A stretch of 49,862 nt of DNA from Mycobacterium tilburgii (GTDB taxonomy: Bacteria > Actinomycetota > Actinomycetes > Mycobacteriales > Mycobacteriaceae): NCBI RefSeq assembly GCF_902168065.1, contig NZ_LR655712.1, positions 1 to 49,862 of the forward strand, given 5' to 3'. Of the stretch, positions 10,848 through 19,530 are shown piece by piece. How positions within the stretch are numbered: the first letter of the stretch is position 1; every line of letters starts with the position of its first letter. Position numbers and translations under genes: made by a program. The notes below the pieces were generated by a model. The model saw only the letters and a list, made by a program, of their open reading frames with translations, did no database searches and was not told the DNA's origin.

Positions 10848-12272
10848 ATGTCGAAAGCGCAACCGCGGCACGCGGTGCCGCACCCCGGCCGAAATGTCAA
10901 GGCACTGCGAACGGTCAAGTTCTGGGCGTTACCGATCGGTGCCACCCTCGCCCTGATGTCGGCGCTGTGCGCACTCTACCTCGGCGGCATCCTCAATCCG
11001 GAGACCAATCTGCGTCATTTTCCGATCGCGGTGGTCAACCAGGACGCCGGGACCGCCGGGCCCAAGATCGTCGATGGACTGGTTTCGGCCCTGGACAAGA
11101 ACAAGTTCGAGGTCCGAGTGGTGTCGCACGACGAGGCCAGGCAGATGCTGGACCGGGCGCAGGTCTACGGCGAACTGCTGATCCCGCCCACGTTCTCGTC
11201 GAACCTGCGCGACTTCGGTGCCAGCGCCGTCACACCCGAGAAGGCAGAGCGGCCGTCGGTAACGATCTTTACCAATCCGCGGGCCGGCGCGCTCGGCGCC
11301 AGCATCGCCGGACAGACGCTGTGCCAGGCCATGGCTACCGCCAACATCAAAGTGGGACAGTATCTTTCGTCCGAGTTCACGCAACAGATCGGTGGGGCGC
11401 CGCTGACCGGGGCGGCGCAGCTGGGACTGGCCAGCCCCGTCGACATCAAATCAGCGGTGTACAACCCGCTTCCAAACGGCACCGGCAACGGACTCTCGGC
11501 CTTCTACTACGCGCTGTTGTTATTGCTGGCCGGGTTCACCGGCAGCATCGTGGTGTCCACCCTGGTCGACTCGCTGCTCGGCTACGTACCGGCCGAGTGG
11601 GGGCCGGTGTACCGATTTGCCCAGCAGGCCAACATCTCTCGCTTCCGCACGCTGCTGGTGAAGTGGCTGATCATGGTGATGCTGGCGTTGCTGACCTCGG
11701 CGGTCTACCTTACCATCGCGCACGGCCTGGGCATGCCCATCCAGCATGGCTGGCAGCTGTGGGCCTTCGGCGTCTTCGCCGTCGTCGCGGTCGGGGTCAC
11801 CTCCAGTTCACTTATCGCCGTGCTGGGTTCAATGGGCCTGCTGTTCAGCATGCTGGTCTTCGTGATCCTCGGACTGCCGTCAGCCGGCGCCACCGTTCCG
11901 CTGGAGGCGGTGCCGCCGTTCTTCCGCTGGCTGGCCAAATTCGAGCCGATGCACCAGGTGTTCCTTGGGGTGCGCTCTCTGGTGTACCTCAACGGCGCCG
12001 CAGCGGCGGGGCTTTCGCACGCGCTGTGGATGACGGCGATCGGCCTGGTGATCGGCCTGCTGGTGGGCGGCATCATCACCCGCATGTACGACCGCAGCGG
12101 TTTTCACCGGATCCCCGGCGCCGTCGAGCTGGCGATCGCCGAAGCCCACCAGGCGCAGCAGAAGGCCCGGGCCGGCAAGCACGAGAGCACCAGCGTACCG
12201 GCAGACGTTGACGCAGATACCGACGCCGAACCGGCCGATTCCGATCCCGAAAAAGCAAGCGAACAAACGTAA
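10848..12272 (+). CDS. Conserved membrane protein, YhgE/Pip-like DUF3533 (Rv0180c-like)
   Basis: A 474-residue integral membrane protein. One N-terminal transmembrane helix (about residues 24-46) is followed by a large extracytoplasmic domain (about 50-215, NQDAGTAGPKIVDGLVSAL and an IFTNPRAGALGASIAGQTL stretch). A cluster of about five C-terminal helices (about 220-425) then precedes an acidic Asp/Glu/Ala-rich cytoplasmic tail. This is the phage-infection-protein/SNG1-like architecture, related to ABC-2 permeases; some relatives work in export or virulence. The ATG has AGGAG 6 bases upstream. The tail is the main difference from the roughly 450-residue M. tuberculosis protein. The gene is intact between dead pirin and dead lprO. 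Its substrate is unknown. Confidence 0.85.
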   Translation: MSKAQPRHAVPHPGRNVKALRTVKFWALPIGATLALMSALCALYLGGILNPETNLRHFPIAVVNQDAGTAGPKIVDGLVSALDKNKFEVRVVSHDEARQMLDRAQVYGELLIPPTFSSNLRDFGASAVTPEKAERPSVTIFTNPRAGALGASIAGQTLCQAMATANIKVGQYLSSEFTQQIGGAPLTGAAQLGLASPVDIKSAVYNPLPNGTGNGLSAFYYALLLLLAGFTGSIVVSTLVDSLLGYVPAEWGPVYRFAQQANISRFRTLLVKWLIMVMLALLTSAVYLTIAHGLGMPIQHGWQLWAFGVFAVVAVGVTSSSLIAVLGSMGLLFSMLVFVILGLPSAGATVPLEAVPPFFRWLAKFEPMHQVFLGVRSLVYLNGAAAAGLSHALWMTAIGLVIGLLVGGIITRMYDRSGFHRIPGAVELAIAEAHQAQQKARAGKHESTSVPADVDADTDAEPADSDPEKASEQT

Positions 12273-12377
12273 TTCGCGCGCGTCCTAAGCGTCACACGTT
12301 CGTTATTTTGGTTGACAGTGTGACTGATGGACTGATGATGTGGATGTTGTATCCGGATCAGGGCCGAAAGGGCTGCC

Positions 12378-13444
12378 GTGCTGACACGACTCGCCGGCTG
12401 GCACCGCGTGGCGGCCAGCCTGACAGCCATGTTCGCCTGCGGCGTCCTTACGAGCACGATCGCGCCGCCCGTCGCGCGTGCCGCCGACGGCCGCGAGATG
12501 CTCGCCAGCGCGATCGACGCCACCAAGGGCTCGTACCTGGTGTACAACTTCGGGCCCGGCCATCCCACATCGTTGCTGGATGCCAGCGGTCGCTGGGCGG
12601 GCATCTGATGATCATCAAGAACGCGTCGGCACGCCTGGCGCCGCACCTGCTGGTCGACACCCACCGGGGTGACCAGGCCCGGTGCGAGCACAACCCCGGC
12701 GCCCGCACCGGCGAGGGGCTCTGGCAGGCATCCGAGCTCTACACGCCGCTGCAGGCATGGCAACGGATGGGACAGCCGACCAGCGCGCCATCAACGCCAA
12801 CTTCTTCGACGTGCGCGGGCAGATGGCCGGGTCGTGGCGGCAGACCGGCAGCAGCTCGCCACTGGGTGCATTCGTGGACAACACCAACGGGCAGGGCCGC
12901 GCCAACCCCAGGCCGTCACCGGCACCGCGGTCTACCCGGGCAAGCAAGGGCTCTCCGGCGGCGAGAACTGGTCCTCGCTGAACACGATGATCCTGCCCTC
13001 CGGCGACGCCCCGTAAGTGGTGTGGCCGCGCGGCAAAAACGACTACGACGCCGCCACCCCGGTGGTGGCGGACCTGCTCAACAAGAACGCGAAGTTCGTC
13101 GCGGTCTCGGGCGTCGGGCTGTTGGGCCCGGCCAGACCCAACAGCTGCACGATAGTGGTCCCAGCGCGGCGCGCACGGCGCTGGCCTACGTCAAGCAGCG
13201 CGACGAGATGTACATCTTCGAGGGCGGCAGCTACACCCCTGACAACATGCAGGACCTGTTCCGCGGCCTGGGTAGCGATACCGCCGTGCTGCTGGACGGC
13301 AGCGGATTCTCGGCGATCGTGCTGCGCCGGGACACCGGCGGCATGTGGGCCGGCGCGGGTTCGCCGCGGGGATCCTGCGACACTCGCCAGGTGCTGTGCG
13401 ACTCCCACGAGCGAGCCCTGCCCAGCTGGCTGACCTTCAACTAA
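12378..13444 (+). pseudogene. lprO: Lipoprotein LprO / phosphodiester glycosidase-like protein, broken
   Basis: Remnant of a secreted protein with a NAGPA (DUF2233) fold. The first frame gives a signal peptide (GWHRVAASLTAMFACGVLTS) and ATKGSYLVYNFGPGHP. Later pieces in other frames are DQRAINANFFDVRGQMAGSW, GAFVDNTNGQGR, LNKNAKFVAVSGVG, YVKQRDEMYIFEGGSYTPDN, and SDTAVLLDGSGFSAIVLRRD, the last being the family's substrate-site LDGGGS region. At least five frame changes and an in-frame TGA after the ASGRWAGI stretch disrupt it. The stop overlaps that of the convergent DUF1275 remnant. Identification with lprO rests on position next to Rv0180c and on the end of the protein. Confidence 0.8.
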
Positions 13445-13773
13445 ACGTCTTCTGCCGCAGCAACTCTCACACGCGGCCTGCCGAACTGGAAGATCAACAG
13501 GATGACCGCCACCACCGCCGCCACCAGGACGAACACCGGGGCAATGAAGAACCGCGACAGGGTTGCGCCGAGGAACGCTACCGACACCGCCGTCAGGTCG
13601 ATGTTGGTGCGCGGGGCCAGTTAAAAGCTGAGGAAGATCACGTTGCCCGTCATGTTGGCGACGAACACGTGACCGAGGACCAAGATACTGATCGAGTCGG
13701 CCAGACCGGTGGCGAGGGGCAGCAACAGCAACGCCGCGACGGCCGACCGCTCTGAAACCGGCGACGTAGCCAC
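13441..13773 (-). pseudogene. DUF1275 (YoaK-type) membrane protein, nonsense-truncated
   Basis: From a GTG at 13773 the product reads VATSPVSERSAVAALLLLPL, ATGLADSISILVLGHVFVAN and MTGNVIFLSF, the conserved first half of YoaK/DUF1275 membrane proteins, then hits TAA at 13621-13623. In the same frame it continues LAPRTNIDLTAVSVAFLGA and ends with a hydrophobic helix (FFIAPVFVLVAAVVAVILLI) and FQFGRPRV. Full-length relatives are about 220-240 residues; only about 110 codons are here, so the middle has been deleted in addition to the nonsense codon. The gene converges on lprO with overlapping stops. It is not part of the recalled M. tuberculosis order. Confidence 0.7.
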
Positions 13774-13802
13774 CGGGGCAGTATATTTCGGTGCCGCGCC
13801 GG

Positions 13803-14543
13803 CTAGGGATGCGGCGCCAGATCCAGCGAGGTGACCGTCGTCATCCGGGTCACCAGCCAACGCCCATGCACGTGTTTCATGAACAACCGGTAGGACAGGT
13901 ACTTCAGCGCCGGGATGTTCTTGGTCAGCGGGCTGGTGGAGGTGGTGTTCGTGTAGACGATCACGACCGCGTTCTGGCCGTCCAGAGACTCGACCGCGGC
14001 CCCGGTCACCTGGGTGCTGTTGGTGACCTTGGCTTGCTTGTTCGGCGCGACGACGGCGTCGACGAATTTGCGGTACTGCGCCTCGAAATCACCGCTGAGG
14101 TAGTTCGAGGCGCGGTCGGCGAGGCTGTCCATGTTCTCCGGCGTGTAGGTCCAAAGCGTCGTAATCGCATTGGCCGCGGTGCGCGCGACCTTCAGCTTGG
14201 TCGCCGCCGCGGCGCAGTCGGACAGGTAGGGCTGCATGGTGGCACCCGCGAACGCCGCGGAGCCGACGAACAGCACGGTGGCCACCACCACGGCGACGGC
14301 CGCCCACTTTCCGGACAGCGGTCGGCGCCGTCGGCGCTTCTTCTTGGTCTCAGCGGCGGCTTCCGCCTGCGCTTCGGCGTCGGGATCCGGCTGCAACGCC
14401 GTGTCACCGTCGACTAATTCCGCATCGACTTCTGTTGCTGCCGAGTTGGTTTCGTCCTCTGCGGCCGCATCGGTGGCCGTGTCGGCAGACTCGGCCGGCT
14501 TGTCGACGGTCAGATCACCTGCTGCAGGCTGCCTATCTTCCAC
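13803..14543 (-). CDS. Mce-associated membrane protein (Rv0178-like, Mam type)
   Basis: A 246-residue protein, last gene of the mce1 operon. It has an acidic, low-complexity cytoplasmic N-terminus (about 1-70, Asp/Glu/Ala-rich), a KKKRRRRR basic patch, one transmembrane helix (about 85-107, WAAVAVVVATVLFVGSAAFA) and a periplasmic SnoaL/NTF2-like domain (about 120-246). Mce-associated proteins are thought to stabilise the Mce transporter complex. The GTG at 14543 is chosen because GGAAGGG lies about 5 bases upstream and the resulting length fits the 244-residue homologue; the gene overlaps its upstream neighbour by 34 bases. The frame is intact. Confidence 0.85.
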   Translation of the reverse strand: MEDRQPAAGDLTVDKPAESADTATDAAAEDETNSAATEVDAELVDGDTALQPDPDAEAQAEAAAETKKKRRRRRPLSGKWAAVAVVVATVLFVGSAAFAGATMQPYLSDCAAAATKLKVARTAANAITTLWTYTPENMDSLADRASNYLSGDFEAQYRKFVDAVVAPNKQAKVTNSTQVTGAAVESLDGQNAVVIVYTNTTSTSPLTKNIPALKYLSYRLFMKHVHGRWLVTRMTTVTSLDLAPHP

Positions 14544-15067
14544 TGATTCCCTTCCCGCGTAGCAGTTGCCGTCCAACGGTTGGTGTTCTCGAATACCTGC
14601 TTTTGGTCGGGCGACTTGGACGTCACCTCGGTCGCCACCATCACGATCGCGCTGCCGTCGTCGTTCCACCGCTCCACGGCCGCGCCGAGAATGGTGCCTT
14701 TGGCCGGTTCCGCCCGGGCGACCTGCAGCAGGATCTCGTTGGCCTTGTCGTGGTACTCCTTGGCGAAATCGCCTGTCGCCTCTGCCATTACCCGCAGGAC
14801 ATAGTCATTGGCGTGGTAGGGGTCGATGGAGGTGAATTGCGTCATGAAGCCTGTCACGTAGTTGAGCACCTCGCGAGTCTTCGACGCGTCTTGTTCCCGG
14901 AGTTGATGAAAGATCAGCATCAGCGTGGTCAGCGTGATCGCCACTACCATCAGCACCCCGGCGACCGCACTGGCCACCGGCAGACCCCACCGCCGCTGCG
15001 CCGTCTCCGGTTCGGTCGCGATGAGCAGCGACTCTTCGCCGGGCGCAAACTTGCGGCGGGGACTCAT
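14510..15067 (-). CDS. Mce-associated protein (Rv0177-like)
   Basis: A 185-residue single-pass protein starting MSPRRKFAPGEESLL. A hydrophobic helix at about residues 32-54 (GLPVASAVAGVLMVVAITLT) is followed by a periplasmic domain containing FMTQFTSIDPYHANDYVLRV and VFENTNRWTATATREGNQWK, the typical Mam/SnoaL-like C-terminal pattern. The ATG overlaps the upstream stop by four bases (ATGA), showing tight operon coupling. Its role is presumed to be accessory to the mce1 complex. No catalytic residues are expected or seen. Confidence 0.85.
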   Translation of the reverse strand: MSPRRKFAPGEESLLIATEPETAQRRWGLPVASAVAGVLMVVAITLTTLMLIFHQLREQDASKTREVLNYVTGFMTQFTSIDPYHANDYVLRVMAEATGDFAKEYHDKANEILLQVARAEPAKGTILGAAVERWNDDGSAIVMVATEVTSKSPDQKQVFENTNRWTATATREGNQWKIGSLQQVI

Positions 15068-16029
15068 TTTCCGTTCCCCGGCGGCTTCGGTTTGGTCACC
15101 ACGGCGAGATCGTCGACGCGCCAGGTACCGTTGCCGTCCTTGGCGAAGTTCACCCGCACGGTCGCGGTGATGTAACGCTCGTCGGGCGCCGCGCCCCTGC
15201 GCCCCTGCATGAACAACAGCATCGTCGCCCAATCCGGCGACGCCGATTCGACCGAACTGTCGGTCACCCAGTATTCGTTGATGACTGGGTTGCCCTTTTC
15301 GACGATGTCCTGCTGCGTTTTGAGCTGGCCGCGGTACTTGTCGGTCGCCAGCGACTGCGCCCGGCTGAAATCGTCGTGCAGCGTCTTCGGATCGTAGGTC
15401 AGCATCTGCGCGACGATCTTGGGTCCCTGAATCCTGATCTGTGCCTTGGTCTGATCGGTCGCCCGATCACGGGAGTACACCACCGCGTAGCTCATCACCA
15501 CGCCTGCCAGGCACAGCCCCGCGGCGGCGAGCACCGCGATGGTCGTCCACCGGCGGATATCGAGTCGCGGCGGTTCCGAGCACCGCACCTCGGTGCGCAC
15601 CAGCATGTCGGCGAAGGTGCGACGACCCGAATCCCACAGCGGCCACAGCCATCCCACCACCGAGACGGTGTCGAGCAGGTGCGCCAGGTCGCGGAGCAGC
15701 AGACCCCAGGCGCCGATGCCGCCAGCGTCGCGCCGGGTCACGACGACGCCGCACAGGGCGCGGCCCAGGCTCCAGCCGATCGTCGGCGACAGCAGCAAGC
15801 GGTTCACCAACAGCGCCAGGACGGCCAGGCCCAACACGCAGATGCACACCCACCACCACACGCCGCAGGCCGGCACCGTGAACGACACCAAAGCCATCGT
15901 CGTCGCCACCGCGGCCGCCGGAAGCACGTCGACAGCGTAGGCGCACAGGCGAATATGCCAGGGCGCCAAGGCATTCTGTGATGACCCTTGGTTGGCCGTG
16001 ATCTGAGTTTCCTCGACCACCACCGTCAC
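15064..16029 (-). CDS. RDD-domain Mce-associated membrane protein (Rv0176-like)
   Basis: A 321-residue protein with two parts. Residues about 20-150 form an RDD-family membrane domain (APWHIRLCAYAVDVLPAAAV, GWSLGRALCGVVVTRRDAGG, LLRDLAHLLDTVSVVGWLWP). A further helix at about 165-185 precedes a periplasmic Mam-type domain (YDPKTLHDDFSRAQSLATDK to the C-terminus). RDD proteins in other actinobacteria accompany Mce loci, and the fusion of an RDD domain with a Mam domain is characteristic of this locus. The GTG start overlaps the previous stop (GTGA). The gene is intact. Confidence 0.87.
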   Translation of the reverse strand: MTVVVEETQITANQGSSQNALAPWHIRLCAYAVDVLPAAAVATTMALVSFTVPACGVWWWVCICVLGLAVLALLVNRLLLSPTIGWSLGRALCGVVVTRRDAGGIGAWGLLLRDLAHLLDTVSVVGWLWPLWDSGRRTFADMLVRTEVRCSEPPRLDIRRWTTIAVLAAAGLCLAGVVMSYAVVYSRDRATDQTKAQIRIQGPKIVAQMLTYDPKTLHDDFSRAQSLATDKYRGQLKTQQDIVEKGNPVINEYWVTDSSVESASPDWATMLLFMQGRRGAAPDERYITATVRVNFAKDGNGTWRVDDLAVVTKPKPPGNGK

Positions 16030-16793
16030 TTCGTCACCTGGTCGAGCTTGGCGATCCGGTATTGACCTTCGTCGAGCGCCATTTTCACCCGGAGCCGGTA
16101 GCCGGTTTCGTTCTCCGATTGGTCGTTGGCCACCTTGACGCGCATCGCCACCAGCACGTCGACCGAACCGTCCTTGTTGTTGCGCTCGACGGCCGCGCGC
16201 ACGTCCGAAACCTGAACGTGGACATTCGACGATTTGTACGCCTGCACCAGCATGCCGGTGTACAGCAGGGCCTGGGCCCGGAACGCATCCGTGCCGCAGT
16301 CGATGATCTTCTGTTCGCTGGCTATCATCGCGTTGGTGTCGGGCGCCTGTGTCGCCACGACGCAGTCGATCGCCGCCTTAAGCGCCGCGGCGTTGTTGCG
16401 CGCGATCTCCTGGGTCTGGTGGTGGTAGCGCAACGCGAAGTAGCCACCGGTCCCGACGGCCGCGGCCAGCAGGACCAGGAGAGCGGCGACGCCGGCCAAC
16501 AAGCCGCGGCTCAACCGCGACGGGCCACGGGCGGTCGCCTCGTCGTCGGCACCGGCCTGTTCGGCGTCGGCGTCGGCCGATTCGTCGGTGGGCCCGGCTT
16601 CCGCCTCGGCATCGACTGCGGTCTGGTCGGTCGTGTCGTCGATGACGGCAACCTCGGTAACCGCTTGCTCTTCGGCGGGCTCGGATTCCGGCGAATCCTC
16701 GGCCGTCACCGGGGAGTTACTCTCGTCGGCGACGCTGTCCGATTCCTCGCGAATCTTCAGCCGTCTCCGACGCAGACGACTAAGCATCGACAT
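16026..16793 (-). CDS. Mce-associated protein (Rv0175-like)
   Basis: A 255-residue protein with a basic N-terminus (MSMLSRLRRRRLKI), a long acidic stretch (about 20-85), one transmembrane helix (about 95-120, LLAGVAALLVLLAAAVGTGG) and a periplasmic Mam domain (ALLYTGMLVQAYKSSNVHVQ, then DGSVDVLVAMRVKV). The ATG at 16793 lies 12 bases after the mce1F stop. A second ATG 6 bases on, or an upstream in-frame start inside mce1F, is also possible. The acidic insert makes it longer than the about 213-residue M. tuberculosis protein. First of four accessory genes following mce1F. Confidence 0.85.
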   Translation of the reverse strand: MSMLSRLRRRRLKIREESDSVADESNSPVTAEDSPESEPAEEQAVTEVAVIDDTTDQTAVDAEAEAGPTDESADADAEQAGADDEATARGPSRLSRGLLAGVAALLVLLAAAVGTGGYFALRYHHQTQEIARNNAAALKAAIDCVVATQAPDTNAMIASEQKIIDCGTDAFRAQALLYTGMLVQAYKSSNVHVQVSDVRAAVERNNKDGSVDVLVAMRVKVANDQSENETGYRLRVKMALDEGQYRIAKLDQVTK

Positions 16794-16804
16794 TGGTGGT
16801 GGGT

Positions 16805-18361
16805 TCAGCCGGCTGGCGCCAGCATCTCCTTCCATCCGTCGTCTCCTGTTTTGGTCGAGTTCTCGACGGAGTATTTGACCCCGTCGGGGCCTACCAGTTC
16901 ACCGCTCTGGGGACTGTAGACTGCCGAGGGAGGCCCGGCGGGGGTAGGGGTGTAGACACACGGGTCGGGTTGCTGTCCGTTGCATTGCACGCTACCCGTG
17001 CCGGGCCGGGTCAACGGGTCGCTGGTCGGCGGCGGGGTCCCGGCCACCCGGTCGGACGGCGCCGGGTTCATGCCGTTGTTGATCGACGGTGCCGGGATCA
17101 CCATGCCGGGCCGCACCGATTGATCGCAGCGTGCACCCGGTGCGGGGCAGGTCAGGATCTGGTTCGGGTCGCCGAACCACGGGTTGGTTCCGGCGGGGAC
17201 GTACGGCCTGGGATCGCGGCACTCCCGCGGCGTCGCCGCCCGCTTCCCCGGCACGTCGACGCACGGAATGTTCCGCGACCCACGCACGCTGTTAGCCGGC
17301 GTGTCCATCGGGATCTTGCAGTACGTTCCGGTCGGCAGCGGCTGCAGGCTGGTGTCGGCCGGCGACCGCCACTCCGGTGCCGGGATGAAGCCGGTCAGAC
17401 ACGGCGGCGGCTGGTTGATCGACAGCGCCAGGTCCAGGGCGGCCTGGTTCGGGAACGGTGCCGCCACCGTCTGCGCGATCGACGCGCCCTGCGGCAGGAA
17501 GACCAGCACCTGCTCGACGCCGTTGTGGTAGCGCTTGAGCAGGTCGAACACGACCTCGAGGTTCGCCAAGGTCTGCGGCAGCGACTCGCGCACGTCGCTG
17601 AACACCGCGCTGACTTGATCGGCGGTCGGGGCGGCCTGAGACAGCACGCTTCGCACATTCTGGTCCCGCGCCGCGGCCTGCGCCGCCAGCGTGTTCAGAT
17701 TGCGCGCCCAGCGCTCGATGTTGTCGCTCGACTTGATCTGACTGTCCAGGACCGGGCCCGAGTGCTGGATGATGTCGTTAACGTCGGTGATGTTCGTCCG
17801 GAAATCACCGACGATCGCCTGCGTGGAGTCGACCAGGCGCTGCAGCGCGGGGCCCAGCCCACCCACCGACTCGGCGGTCTCGTCGAGCAGCGTGGCGATC
17901 TTGTTCTTGGGCAGCACCGCAAGCCCCCGGTTGGCGGTATCCAGCGCCGGCCCGATCTCCGCGGGCACCGTGCCCTTGGTGATGGTCTGCCCGTCGGCCA
18001 GGTACTTCCCGGGGTTCTCGGTCGAAACGAGGTCCAGGTATTGCTCACCGACGGCCGACACGGAGTGCACGTTGGCGACCGCGTCGACCGGGATCTTGTA
18101 CTGGCTGTCGATGCTCATCGTCGCCTCGGCGCCGTGCGTGGTCGGCTCGACGGAGGTGACCTTGCCGATCGTGATGCCCCGATAGGTCACGTTGGCGGTC
18201 GGATACAACCCGCCCGACGCCGGCAACTCGGCCTTGAGCGTGTACCGGCCGATCCCCATCAGGCTGGGCACCTGCAGGTAGTAGATGCCCAGCATCAGCA
18301 CCGAGACGACCGTCAGGACAAGGAACAACCACAGCTGGCGTCGGATGAACGGAGTCAGCAA
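16805..18361 (-). CDS. mce1F: Mce1F, substrate-binding subunit of the Mce1 lipid importer
   Basis: A 518-residue MCE protein. It has an N-terminal transmembrane/signal anchor (residues 8-30, RQLWLFLVLTVVSVLMLGIY), an MCE/MlaD domain (about 38-115, with YPTANVTYRGITIGKVTSVE), a long helical needle region (about 120-310) and a proline- and cysteine-containing C-terminal tail. Mce1 proteins A-F form a heterohexameric channel across the periplasm that brings fatty acids, and probably mycolic acids, to the YrbE permeases; the ATPase MceG is encoded elsewhere. Its start overlaps lprK by seven bases. Length matches the family (about 515). The gene is intact. Confidence 0.95.
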   Translation of the reverse strand: MLTPFIRRQLWLFLVLTVVSVLMLGIYYLQVPSLMGIGRYTLKAELPASGGLYPTANVTYRGITIGKVTSVEPTTHGAEATMSIDSQYKIPVDAVANVHSVSAVGEQYLDLVSTENPGKYLADGQTITKGTVPAEIGPALDTANRGLAVLPKNKIATLLDETAESVGGLGPALQRLVDSTQAIVGDFRTNITDVNDIIQHSGPVLDSQIKSSDNIERWARNLNTLAAQAAARDQNVRSVLSQAAPTADQVSAVFSDVRESLPQTLANLEVVFDLLKRYHNGVEQVLVFLPQGASIAQTVAAPFPNQAALDLALSINQPPPCLTGFIPAPEWRSPADTSLQPLPTGTYCKIPMDTPANSVRGSRNIPCVDVPGKRAATPRECRDPRPYVPAGTNPWFGDPNQILTCPAPGARCDQSVRPGMVIPAPSINNGMNPAPSDRVAGTPPPTSDPLTRPGTGSVQCNGQQPDPCVYTPTPAGPPSAVYSPQSGELVGPDGVKYSVENSTKTGDDGWKEMLAPAG

Positions 18362-19530
18362 TTCCGGTCCCCCCTTTCCACCAGCGGCCCGCCGGGCGCA
18401 TCATTCGGGTTCGACGTGTAGCGGACGTCGGGGATCATCGTCTCAGGGTCGCGACCGAACGACTGCTCGAGTGCCCGCAGCGCGCCCGACAATCCGGTGC
18501 CGGTGAGGAACGCGTTGTCGACGGAGCTGTAGGTCACGTCCAGCGTCAGCGAGATGTTGACGTAGTCACCGCGGAACATCTTCGGGACGGTGTCGATGTC
18601 GAACGGCTGCGTCAGGATCAGCTTCAGCGCGCCGATCAAGTACGGCGAGGCGCGGACCAGCTCCTTCAGCGGACATTGCAGCGCCTGCAAATCGGTGTGC
18701 AACGGCGCGCGGGCCTCCGACAGGTACTGATCGGCGGCCTGCCTCAGCCGGCCCACCGAGTCGGCGGCATTGATCAGCAGATTCTTGGTGTCGGCGAAGT
18801 GCTTGATCAGCGGCGGGATGTCGGTCAGCACACGGTCCAGGACGTCCGCCCGGCCACCCACGTACGTCAGCAGTCGGTTGGTCGAGTCGATCGCGTGCGT
18901 GATGTCGTCACGCTGCTCGTTGAGCTGGGTGGTGAAGGTGTCCAGCTTGCCGAAGAAGGACCGGATCTGTTCGCCCCGGCCGTTGAAGATGTTATAGACC
19001 TCGTTCTGCAGCACTTCCAGGTTGGGGATGCCGCCACCACGCAAGATCAGCGACAGGCTGGCCAGCGTCTGCTCGGTGGTAGGAAACGCCGACGAGTTCT
19101 TCAGCGGAATCGTGTCGCCGTTGCGCAGCAGGTCCTGCGACGGGTTGGGCGGCGCAGCGAGCTCCACGTGCTGGGACCCCAGCAGCGAGGTCTGGCCGAT
19201 CTTGGCGATGGCGTTCTTCGGCAGCTTGACGCTCTTCTTCACGCCCAGCGTCAAGGTCGCCACCCAGTTCTTCAGCTGAATGGCCTTGATCGAACCGACG
19301 AACACGTCTGCGACCATCACCTTGCTGTTGCCGTTGATGGCCAGGGTGTCGGGCACCTGGACATAAATCGTCATCGAGTCCGGGCCGCTGCCCGGCCCGT
19401 CGGGAATCGCGACGTTCGAGATGCCTCGCCACCCGCAGGAGCTCAGCAGCATCGCGATCACCAACAGGACCAGGCCGTGCCAGGCCCGGCGGCGGATCGG
19501 TGCGGCCATGCCGCTCATCGCGCGCTTCAC
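18355..19530 (-). CDS. lprK: LprK (Mce1E), lipoprotein subunit of Mce1
   Basis: A 391-residue MCE-family lipoprotein. The N-terminal signal GLVLLVIAMLLSSCGWRGIS contains a clear lipobox LSSC with Cys32 as the acylated residue. An MCE domain (about 45-125, VFVGSIKAIQLKNWVATLTL) and a helical domain (about 150-330) follow. In Mce loci the E subunit is the lipid-anchored member of the hexamer. The gene overlaps mce1D by four bases and mce1F by seven. Length agrees with the about 390-residue M. tuberculosis protein, and the frame is intact. Confidence 0.95.
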   Translation of the reverse strand: MKRAMSGMAAPIRRRAWHGLVLLVIAMLLSSCGWRGISNVAIPDGPGSGPDSMTIYVQVPDTLAINGNSKVMVADVFVGSIKAIQLKNWVATLTLGVKKSVKLPKNAIAKIGQTSLLGSQHVELAAPPNPSQDLLRNGDTIPLKNSSAFPTTEQTLASLSLILRGGGIPNLEVLQNEVYNIFNGRGEQIRSFFGKLDTFTTQLNEQRDDITHAIDSTNRLLTYVGGRADVLDRVLTDIPPLIKHFADTKNLLINAADSVGRLRQAADQYLSEARAPLHTDLQALQCPLKELVRASPYLIGALKLILTQPFDIDTVPKMFRGDYVNISLTLDVTYSSVDNAFLTGTGLSGALRALEQSFGRDPETMIPDVRYTSNPNDAPGGPLVERGDRNC